From assembly GCF_029227915.1 (NCBI RefSeq), contig NC_079884.1, positions 13,208,001 through 13,272,000 on the forward strand: a stretch of 64,000 nt of DNA, given 5' to 3'. The number at the start of each line of letters is the position of its first letter. The first letter of the stretch is position 1. Shown in pieces: positions 1 through 10,600 of the stretch. The stretch is from Hydractinia symbiolongicarpus. Taxonomy: Eukaryota > Cnidaria > Hydrozoa > Anthoathecata > Hydractiniidae. The notes beneath the pieces were generated by a model. That model was not told where the DNA came from. It saw nothing but the letters and a program-made list of their open reading frames with translations, and did no database searches. The translations under genes were made by a program, and so were the position numbers.

Positions 1-9
1 TTCATATTT

Positions 10-315
10 CTACAAAAAATTATATAATATAATATAATATAATATAATCAATTTGAGAAAAAATAAGGTTTCAATTAACTGTTTTCGTAGTCTGAAGCTT
101 GTGAAGTTCTTCAACTTTCGTAGCACTGATATTTTCCCATAACATTTTTTCAAAGTTTTGTCGATTTTTGCGTTCCATTTAAAGTATTCATCAATTGTTA
201 GTCCCAATAGTGAACAAATCCGAACCCGATTAAGTGGAGTACTCCCTAGCTTGATCGTCGAACTGTGTTCATTAAGAATATGAATATTGGATGAACGAGC
301 TTTCGGTCTGGACAA
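10..315 (-). mobile_element. Non-LTR retrotransposon fragment (3' part of reverse transcriptase)
   Basis: The minus strand has an open frame with the phrase LGLTIDEYFKWNAKIDK followed by a Lys/Arg-rich helix and VLRKLKNF. This pattern follows the RT palm and thumb in Jockey/CR1-type LINE polymerases. There is no catalytic motif, so it is a short 5'- and 3'-truncated relic. It does not resemble the LINE family found at 40-55 kb. It lies just upstream of the first MMP exon seen, probably inside an intron of that gene. Confidence 0.5.
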
Positions 316-649
316 ACCTCATCTCACTAAAATAAATAAAATACATACTTTACACACTGATGTAGCCTGGGTCACACTGACCCGTTTAGAAGATTTGTCA
401 ATCTTAAATTTACGGCAACCGAAACAGATTCTCGTTCTCGTTTCTTGGGGAAGATGTGTGTAATTTAAGATATTCTAGCAATGCCTTAACACGCTTCACT
501 TCTGCTTTAAATGAAGTAGGAAGAACATTAGTACAAACGTTTTTCCTGTTGTTTTTTTTGGTTATTTTTAAAGTTGGAATTATATATGTTTTGGTTTACT
601 TACTTTCTATCTTAAAATCTAGTATAAACAAATGCTTCTCTTTCTTTAG

Positions 650-2166
650 GTTCAGTGTTTACAGTAGCACCAAATTGATTTATAAGGACAGAAAAATCTC
701 AGACGGTTTTCAAAAATTAGAAAATGGTTTTGGTAATATTGATGCCGCTTTTGTACTGTCGCTTAATCAAAAATTGTATATTTTTAAAGGTGAGTGCGTC
801 CATTTTTTGTATATTTAAAAAATTTAAAATAAATAAATGAGTGGACAAACGAACGAACCTGAACCAACGGCCGAACGAACGAATGAATTAATAAATGAGT
901 GGACAAACGAACGAATGAATGACTTAAAGAATGAATAAATGATATTTCTGTGTGGCTGTCTTCTGCAGTTGTGTCTTGCTTATCCAGATTATATTCTTGC
1001 AAATTACTAAAATTGATTTGCCTTACATTTTTATAATCGTTGCTTTTGTTTTTCCAGGAGAAAATTATTATCGATTCAGTATATTGAGTAATAACGATTA
1101 CATATTGGATAATGGCTACCCACAGCGTATTTCTTCAAAATGGCGCGGTTTACCAAGTTCCATTGATGCTGTGTTTGAATGGAGCAACAAACAAATCTAT
1201 TTTTTTAAAGGTACCTTATTTTGTTTTACAAGCACTTTGCATACCTTGAATCTTGGATAACACATTCGGTTTTTTCTAAACCATGCTGGCCACACCTTCT
1301 AAAATCTATTAAATAACTAAAATTCAAGAAATACTACTTTTAGTTTGATTAGCTAGAGTTTTTAAACTAATTAAAACCCAAATTATGCATCTGGTTTGAA
1401 ATTACCTGTTTTAGAAATCTAAAGGGTCTGAAAAGATATATCTGTTTTATTCTTATTTAAATCTAGGCCTTTAAAGTTTTGTGAAAGGAATACTTATAAA
1501 ACGAGAGATTTTAATTTGTTAACTGTTTGTTTTCTGTTATTCTTAAGGCTGTTTTTTCACTTCCAGGAAATTTTCTGCCTAACGGAACGACAGAAGTTAA
1601 AGAGATTCTGAGCATGTGCATTTAAAATGTTTACAATCAAGTTTAGAATCGAGTTTTACTTTTTCTCTGAATACTCTACGGAAACACCAAGCAGAAAATT
1701 TACTATCTGTATCAAAACATCTGCAATAGTTGAAATTACCAGCAGAAAAAATTTCTGTTCTGTTCTTGTCCGTTCCGTTCTGCGGTAAATTTTTTTAAAG
1801 TGAAAAACATCGTCTATTGGTTGAGTTAGGTATAATTAAATGTTATCTCGCTGGCGACAGGTTTTTCATTGCTATGTCGTCAATGTTATAGCCAAAAAGC
1901 TTGTCAATGAATTCGTACCTTACCTACTTCTGATATAACTTTCATTTTGTTTCATTTTAGATAAATATTACTACAGGTGGGATAAAAGGCGGTTTCAAGT
2001 CGAACGAGGCTATCCGGTAAAAACATCAGAAAGCTTCCTTAAATGTTCAAGCAGCTTGCGTACACAAAAACTAACGGACAGCAAGTCTGCAAGTGGTGGT
2101 AAAAACCTAAGTACTGTTTACACTACGGTATTTCTGCTAATCGTGGTGTACATTTTAAAGGCTTAG
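650..2166 (+). CDS. Matrix metalloproteinase A, 3' exons only (hemopexin blades 2-4, GPI-type tail)
   Basis: Exons are read at 650-789, 1058-1210 and 1961-2166 (stop TAG 2164-2166). Each has an AG acceptor and, except the last, a GT donor, and the phases join. They encode hemopexin blades: FSVYSSTKLIYKD...NIDAAFVLSLNQKLYIFKG; ENYYRFSILSNND...SIDAVFEWSNKQIYFFKG; and YYRWDKRRFQVERGYP...FLKCSSS. The cysteine in FLKC should pair with one in blade 1. After it come a Ser/Gly-rich spacer and a hydrophobic end (VYTTVFLLIVVYILKA), as in GPI-anchored MMPs. Propeptide, catalytic domain, hinge and blade 1 are not visible and must lie before the window. Exon lengths (140, 153, 206 nt) match those of the next gene exactly, so the two are tandem paralogues. 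The GPI anchor is inferred from composition; a type I membrane anchor is the alternative. Confidence 0.85.
840..950. repeat. Degenerate tandem repeat in MMP-A intron
   Basis: The phrase aatgagtggacaaacgaacg occurs at about 837 and 894, interleaved with further gaacgaa and gaatgaat words. It is a short minisatellite-like stretch within the intron between the first two visible exons. The minus-strand open frame over it (a string of HSFVRxxTH) is only the translation of this repeat. Confidence 0.5.
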
Positions 2167-3480
2167 TTATATTGAAAGAATATGGTGTACGCTACATGCT
2201 GGAGCGAATTATCCATAATCCAAACAGTGTGACACAACAAACTTCACATGGAATACCCATAAATGCTGTGCCCGTTGTTCAACATTTCGTGTGTTGGTTA
2301 CATCACATCAATGCAAGTTATGGAGAAGTCAAGGGTTATGAATCCATTGTACTGATACCGATATGTTTTATAAAAAGGTTTTATTTCGTGAGTGTGAACA
2401 CAGATTAAGTAGATATAATCGGTTATTATTATTTTAAGTTAAAATTTTGAATTTGTGCGAATTTAATGGTGAGTACCAGGAGTTGGTTAGCTATACTAGC
2501 TTCTCGCCCATAATTTATAATTTTTTTTATTTTTTATAAATACTTTTTATCGAAGATGAATTCTACGTGTCTAAAAACACGATTGTACTGTTTTATTATT
2601 TCCCATGCAAGGGGAAGAAGCAAAATGTCAATTCGTCGGATTATTAAATTTAAAAAGTGACGAAAATTTTGCGATGTGACGAAACTTTTGTAGGTGTGTA
2701 TTCCTTTAACCAACATGTTTTTACAACTTATAAAGTCGTACCAAGGAAAATAATTTTTGCAAAGTTTTAGTAAAAAATAATTCCTATTTTTTCATTGAAA
2801 TTGAATTTTTCGAATTTCGCGGAAAGAAAAGGTGACATTGTTTTCCTTGATATATCCCGCTTTCCAGGGCTTATCTGTAAGAGAGAATAAAGAGTGCTAA
2901 AGTTGAAACTTACATCATTTTACTAAAATTTATGGTCAAACAGTTTTAGGCGTAACGCAACCCACAATGCAAAAATAAACGCACTATCGGTGGTCGTAAA
3001 AAAAGAACAAGGTGTGTACACCATGATTTAACTTTCAAACCCCTTTTTGTATTTTGTTTTTTATATCAAAACATAAGATAACTAGACATATTTATTAAGT
3101 TGTAATATTACTCATTTTTTTATAATCTTTGTATATGTTTTTTTATATTTCCTTTATTTATTAAAAAAAAAGGATTTTTTCTTTGGAACTGTTGCACTTT
3201 TATTATAAGTTAGAATTGTTCTGTTTTATTATTACTAAGCAGACCCCTAAAAACTTGAGCATGGTTTTTTTTCGGCATCACTCAATTATGACAGAATATT
3301 AATCTTTTTATTTTGTCTCCATCTCCCGGTTATTTTGTATTTATCTCCCAGCTATTTTGTCTCCACCTCCCAGCTTGTATTATATTATTATATTACTAAT
3401 TAATTTTGGTATCTTTTGTAGATATTTTATTAAGTTGTGTTTATTTATCAGAATTACTCTCGCAGTTAACAACTTCTTGT
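2167..3480. other. Intergenic stretch 3' of MMP-A, no gene seen
   Basis: AT-rich DNA after the MMP-A stop. It should hold the 3' UTR, but the nearest clear AATAAA is near 2886, far from the stop, so the polyadenylation site is uncertain. The 78-residue open frame starting at 2172 lacks similarity to anything recognised and is likely chance. Confidence 0.4.
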
Positions 3481-3482
3481 AT

Positions 3483-3950
3483 TACTTTAAAGCTAGGAGG
3501 ATCGTAGTTTAAAGGTAAGAAATTTCGCGAAACAAACGATTTTCGGGCAAAATCACGAAAGTTGATTTACGCGTAAAATTTGAGTTCTATAAATCGCGAA
3601 AGTTTATTCTCACGAAGTATTTCTTATCAAAAATCGCGAAAACACGCGAAGCAGATAATGACGACGACAGCAACGATCTTACTCGAAACACATTTCATGC
3701 ATTTGAACCTTGTTTAAAATTATTAATATACTTTGTTACTTCACTTGTATTTGTACATATTTTTGGAAAGGTGTTAAATGATACATTGTTAATTTTTACA
3801 TTATACGAATTTGCCAAAGATATTTGTCCCAAAGAATTCGAAATCAGTCAATTCGCGACATTCGCAAAAGTTTCCATTAAAAATTTCGCGATTGTTTTGC
3901 CTCGCCAAACTTTGCTTTACGAAAGTTTCTGCCTTCAAAGTATTAAGTTG
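3483..3950. mobile_element. MITE-like element rich in TTCGCGAAA words
   Basis: The interval holds many copies of cgcgaaa/tttcgcg in both orientations. Its edges are roughly inverted: tactttaaagctagg at the left and ctgccttcaaagtatta at the right. A second stretch near 11270-11395 has the same words and a nearly identical edge (atttctgcccttaaagtact). This suggests a non-autonomous DNA transposon family with subterminal repeats. Ends were not defined to the base and no target-site duplication was identified. Confidence 0.4.
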
Positions 3951-4678
3951 GACAACCATGTCTTCAACGATTTTGCACTCAATAAAGTACTTTTAAGACG
4001 AATGATTTGAACCTTTTCATAGACTGAGTGATATAACAGAAGTTTAAAATTCTTATCGCGTTTACAACGATTAAGATTTATTGGACCCGTAGAAAAATCC
4101 ACTTGGAGAGAATAAAAAGAATTTTAAGTTGTTTATTCCCATGTCCCATCTGTTCTTTCGCAGCTGTGGTTGCCATTTTGAACATATTACTTCAAAACAA
4201 AGACCATACCGTTTTATCTCCAGAGATCGAGCAGGTTAAACTGCCCACAAGCTCTACTTTTTCTTCTCGTTACTCTCACCAGTTCTCACAAGTTTAAGCG
4301 CACTAAAACTCCTTAACAATATAGAAGGATACTTAAAAGGAGGTTTTATATATTTTGTTTACCTTAATTATCATCTTTCAAAAATGATTCGGTGTAACAC
4401 TAATCTTCACTATTTAATACGTGCATATTCCCCTCGGCGAATTCACAAAATAAACATACCTTTATAAAATACACATGACATCTCCTTTTTAAAGCTAGAC
4501 AATATAGGAACTGCGGTGGATGGTATGATAATCGGCAAGTATTCACACTCCCCCGCGGAGATTAGAATCACCCTAATAATTTGCATGGGAGGTCTTAATT
4601 TGTGAAGTCAGAGTACAATCGTTAACATGAGCAGAGAGAGACAACAGAATTTTATTTAATTTTTCTTGAGATTCAGCG
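3951..4678. other. Intergenic region and presumed promoter/5' UTR of MMP-B
   Basis: No coding exon recognised. The open frame 4103-4297 has no family resemblance. Transcription of MMP-B should start somewhere in this stretch, but no convincing TATA box or initiator was picked out. Confidence 0.3.
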
Positions 4679-7600
4679 ATGAAGATTGCGTGGTTCGTGC
4701 TATTGGAGCGTGTGGTGTGTGTTTACCTTGCGCCGATTGTTTCAGACTCCATCATTGATGAATTTGGATTGGTACGTTCTTGCACATTCAACTTTAAGTT
4801 TAAGGTTTTGTGTTTTCGCTACACTGAAAATAGTAAAGGAAGCAGTGAGAGGTGGTTATCACTTCCCCAATCTTGTGCCCATCGTTCTTTAAAAAGTTTC
4901 ATTGCAACGGAATAAAAATACTAAGTGCCGAGGGGCAACATTGTCACTTAAACTCTGCTAGAATTTACCCTTGTTGGATCTTGTTTCCGGCTATTAGATT
5001 TTCCCGTTTAATAGATTTATTAGATTTTTTTCATTTTTTTCCATATTGCTTCGATACCCTCCTTTTTATGTTTTTTTTTCAAGAAATACCCCCTTTAATA
5101 TACGCCCTTCCTATACACGCGCCCTTGGGATGGGCGTTGATTCAAATCATCATAAATGTTAAAGTTCACAAATAGTTTTTTCTTTTTTTGACGATAACAA
5201 TATCAGCGATAATTTCAATATTGCGTGAAAAAAGCATGCCCCTGTCAAGGAAAAAGAAAAAACTTATAAAGTTTATTAAACGTCCCTTTCTTAAGCGTCC
5301 TCCTGAAAACTGGAAATTTTATGAAACGCCTCGGGCGTTTATTTGAAGCATTGACAAACAATGTTTCGGTATTTCAAAACAAAATTTATGGCATAAAACA
5401 TTTTTGCGACACTTTCTGATACAAAAACACTGAACACTAAAAAGGTACATTCAAAATTTTGTCCTTTCTTCTTAAGACTTTTTGAAGAAAACGGATAACC
5501 ATTCAAGATGTCTATCAAAGGTTTTAGATATTTATTGAACCATTTATAACCAACAGTGTTTTTAACTTGTCCTAAATTTTTTAACCATAGCTCTTCCATG
5601 GTTTGTTTTTACATAAGAACACGTGGTTTGTTTTTTATTTTGTTTTAGGATAAATTACGTACATGGGGTTATTTGTCTGTAAGCAATCATGTCAGCAATT
5701 TGGAGTCCAAGAAGAAACTTGTGAATGCTATCAAACGCTTTCAAAGGTAATGTTTTTATTTGGTTTTCAATTTGGAAAGAAATATAAATGGTTTTGTTTG
5801 TTTGTTTGTTTGTTTGTTTGTTTGTTTGTTTGTTTGTTTGTTTGTTTGTTTGTTTGTTTGTTTGTTTGTTTGTTTGTTTGTTTGTTTGTTTGTTTGTTTG
5901 TTTTGTTTGTTTATATCATCGTTTTTAGATACGCATACTTAGATGAAACTGGGATATTCGACGAAAAAACAAAACAAAAAATGAAAGAACCACGATGCGG
6001 TATGGTTGATATAGTTATTCCTGAAGTGCAAAGCACAAGAAAAAGAAGATTTACTCCTCAAGGAACCAAATGGTTAAACAGGGTATAATTCACCCTCGTC
6101 CCCGGGTTTTGTGTTTTTTAAGATATATTGTTGTTTTTGACGTCTTCTGTCATATCAAGAAGACAAAAAACCCTGGGGACGAGGGTGTGTATAAATTCTT
6201 ACACTCGTCTTTTAATGATATGTTCTCCACTCTTCTTTGTCGCATTACCACACTTCGTAGTTTATAGCTTCGCCTTTAAGGTAGAGAAAGAACTGTCTAT
6301 CTAAGCTTTGTTCCTAAATTTTGGAGTTTATTTTAACCAATCCACAGGGTTGTAATTTCTAAATCTTCTTCTCAATAGGTCTCAACCGTGGTGTTCCTTT
6401 ATAATACTAAATACGAAAAAAGGCCCATGAATTACAATATTGCCTCTCCAAGTGAAAACCCGTGTCTACGCTAAATACGAAAATTTAAAGCGCGGTACAG
6501 TCTCAACAAACAAAACCGTTATTCTGTCACAAACTTTTAACTCTTCACTGTTTCAAATCATCTTTTTAAAATAAAATGATATTAACCTTACATTCAGGAT
6601 CCTGTAACAAAGAAATTGACAGTTACCTGGCAACTAGAAAATTCTAACAATGATGGTTTAATTAATCAGCAAGTACGTGACTTCATGTACCGTTCTCTTG
6701 AAAAATGGTCTAAAGCTGCAGACATAGATTTCCGTGAAACGCCAAACGCTGCTATTGGTTCAGCTCAAATACGAGTCAGGTTTGAAGAGGGAACACACAA
6801 CGATCAATTTCCGTTTGATGGCCCATCTGGTACACTTGCACACGCATTTTTCCCGCTAAACAACAGAGGTATAGCTTAATCAATCTCAACTCATTGTGAA
6901 GTGTGTCAAAAGCAAGCAACTTTCTTTGAACAGATGGGATTATATACAACCTATTCCCGTCCCCAGAGCTCTTTGGGATGAACCTCGAGGTTATCTCAGA
7001 GCTCTGGGGACGAGAATGTATATAACCTTATAAAGGAAGATACATAGCAAGGTGCAAGTTCGTTGTTCTCCATTAATACGAGTAATAAGCATACTTAATA
7101 AATCTTACCCAGAATATTCACCGAGTATAGTTACAAGGTAAGCTGTTTGCTAACCATGGGTGCCTAACATTGTCTTTTTGTTTTCGTGGACAATTCGGTT
7201 TGCAGTTACTTCCGCGAAGAAAAGTTAGAGTACAAAACGAGAGTAATGCTATACGCTTCTTAACCTATTTCCAAGGCATTTTGCTGTTTTTATGAATTTC
7301 ATAGCGCGGTGAATTATTGACAGATCCGTGATAACTGCTCAGGGCCCAACAGATCCTGGGGACGAGAATGTCTGCTTTCCAGATGGTTAACGTAGTGACG
7401 GAGGTCGATAATTAGGCAAGAATACAAGCACGATAAAATATGCTTGAGTTCAAGATTTTTGTTTGTTTTTTCCTATTAGCAATATCTATATTTCTGCAGG
7501 CTTGTCTGGGGATATTCATTTCGACGATGCTGAGAAGTACACCATTTTGGATTTACCACGCAGTAGTGGTACCATTAAACTGCTTTGGGTGGCGGTTCAT

Positions 7601-10600
7601 GAACTGGGACATTCATTGGGATTATCGCACTCAGATTTAAGAGGAGCAGTTATGTACCCATGGTATTTACATTTCCCGGGGTTAGATTTCAATCTTACAA
7701 CAGATGACGTGCTTGGTATAAGATCGGTTTACGGTAAGTTAGTTGGTTAAGGATTTTTACAAGAAAGAACTTCGGATTATAGTACACGTCGCAATAAAAA
7801 GTGACCGTGGTTTTATGTTTTCTAGTGTATATATACTATATAAACTCTAACGATATCTCTTCATTGTCAAAACATATGAAGTTACTTAATGCGATTAGGG
7901 ATCTGTGGTTCTTTAAATACCAACACAGGCTACATAAAATTCTCAAATATAGACAAAACTGGACATTAACAAAATATAATGTTTCTGTAACTCCGCATAT
8001 TACTACTCATAAATTTTCTTTTTTCATGATATACTTGAATACCTTTTAAGAAAACTTCATAACGAATGACATTCTAGATAAAGCCAGTTGATACACGTGT
8101 CTATACGTTTAAGGTCGAATTATCTAAGGATTTCTCTTTACAAAAAGCACAGTACCAAACAACGAATTATTCGCATGACATTTGAAACAATGTTTCGTAG
8201 GTACAAGGCCACCAACGACAGTAAAACCGACAACAACAACGACAACAACTACATCTTCAACAGGACCTACCGTTTCCCCTTTACAGACAAAATCAACGAC
8301 AACAACGACGACAACGACGACGACGACAGCAAAACCTAATTTATGCCCGACGGAGATTAAAGCGATCATTTTAGGCTGGGAAAATAAAACCTATATTTTC
8401 AATCACGACTTGCTCTACGTGAGCAAGTTAAGTACTGATGGAATCTCAAGAGTTGTGAAAGTTGATGTTTTTGAGGATTTAAAATTTGTTGATGCTGTGC
8501 ACGAAAGAAGAGGGGACAGAAATGTTGTTTTTCTACATGGGGATTCGTAAGTAACTTATATTTCGTATATTTATTAATTTATTGGTAGTAATCAGTGCTG
8601 GTATGGAAGAAATAGAGATAACAGTTTAGATATGCTCCCTCAAAGGCTTTGCAGTCTAAGTTAGTCGCACCCAAAGTACCCTAAAAATTAAGTACACAAA
8701 GGTAACAAATCAAGTGAGACCCAAAGCAACTTGCTACTGTTGGACGGCGAAAGTGAGGGGGGGGGGGGTGTTTATGAAAGTTCAGGTGTTTATGGGTTGG
8801 GCTATTCTTTCCATGTTGTTAAAATAACGTGTAGCAGAAAGAGAGTGCGATCACACATTGCACCTAGAATCGCACCGCGTTTAGAAAATGCACCGTGCGT
8901 ACGCGTGGTGTTTAATAGCAACACTTGGTCATATACCAACACTTAGTGGTCATGTACCAACACTTAGTGGTCATGTACCAACACTTAGTGGTCATATACC
9001 AACACTTAGTGGTCATGTACCAACACTTAGTGGTCATGTACCAACACTTAGTGGTCATGTACCAACACTTAGTGGTCATATATTTATAGACCTATTGCAC
9101 GGGTGTGATTAATTTACCAAGCACCAAGGTTTTTAGTCTTGCGTTAATAAGACAATTCCTAATTCTGTTACTGCACCTTATGTCATCCTCAAACTTTGCG
9201 GCAACTAAAACGTCCTACTCTGGAAATATTTTTAAAAATTGATTTTATTAATGTATTAAACAAACAAAGGCTGGTGGAATTAAGGGTAATCATCTTATAG
9301 ATTTATTTGTTCTATTCTGTGTTGTCTGTCGATAGACCTAAGAAGCTAAGTTTTTATTTTTTTATTTTTTGAATTTTAACTTTTTAGATTTTCAGTTTAT
9401 GAAAACACAAGACTAGTCTCTCCACCAAGAAAGATTTCTGATGGCTATCAAGGTCTTCCTGAAGGATTTCGCGATGTTGATGCATCGTTTCTATGGCCTG
9501 TCAATAATAAGTTATATCTTTTTAAAGGTAAATTCTTACTTCTTTTTCCAAACTCCTCGTTGTTCTTAATTTACGTGAAAATTTTTCATGAATTTTACAA
9601 ACTTAAGTACAAGTAGAGCGACCGACTTGTTGACTATCTCACTGCATAAAAGTATGATTAAATATCAACACATATCTGGTATTCATCTACCTTATCGGTA
9701 AAAAAAAAGTCGGTGTAAAAAAAAGTCGGCAAAAAATTTAGTCGGCAAAAAAGTTAGTCACTTAGCAAAAATTAGTCACTTTTTACCGGTTAATTTTTTT
9801 AATATTGGTCACTTATTGCCGACTTTTTTGACACCGCTGAATTAAAAGAGAACAAAGATTTTACAACAATCTAATCTATTTCAAAAACATCTTTATTAAT
9901 GATTTTATCAATAATATTTTGGACATCTCCCGGCTCCTTCGCATTATCTTCTTCTTCATTTTCATCATTTTTCTCTTCTTCAACACTCCCTTCTGCCTTA
10001 TCATTGTTAATAACAATATCAATTTCGTCGTCGTCACTCTCTGGAATCACTTTGGAAAGTCAAAAAACTAAAAAATTGGAGGTTAAAAGTAATTCAAAAA
10101 ATCGGCAAATATTACTAGTCGGTAAAAAAAAAATCGGTAAAAATTTTCGGTCGGCAAAAAAAAATGTCGGTAAAAAAATTGGTCGGTAAAAAATTTAGTC
10201 ACCTAGCCAAAATTTGGTCACTTTTTGCCGAATTTTTTTTTACCGATAAGGTATATTATAACCCGTATACGTCTGTCTGTCTGTCACGCAAAATGGTACC
10301 TTAGCTGCGCAAGTAGCGAGACGCAAAAAGACGGGCGAACTCGTGGATTTTTCCACGGGCTAGTATAAGTTAAATAGAATAAAGACTGTCATCAATCTGT
10401 TTTCTTTGCGACTGGAAAGGAGTAACAAAGATTACTTCACAATCTATAACCTAGGGTCTGTAGCATGTAGCGCATACGAGGTTTCCTGCTAATATCGAAA
10501 AACGCTGCGAAGCAAGGTTGATAGTTTTAATGTTACGGATGATTTTAAAGTCCTTGAGTAATTGGAAAAGCGGAGTTTCTTGAAAACAGACGACTAGTTG

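Noticed and set aside
5663-6088. Frame with a run of FVCL
   Set aside because: It reads through the (TTTG)n intron; splicing from 5746 to 5929 restores the MMP prodomain.
8124-8369. Valine-rich minus-strand frame
   Set aside because: Antisense of the Thr-rich hinge of MMP-B.
8888-9112. HVPTLSG repeat protein
   Set aside because: Translation of an intronic 21-bp minisatellite.
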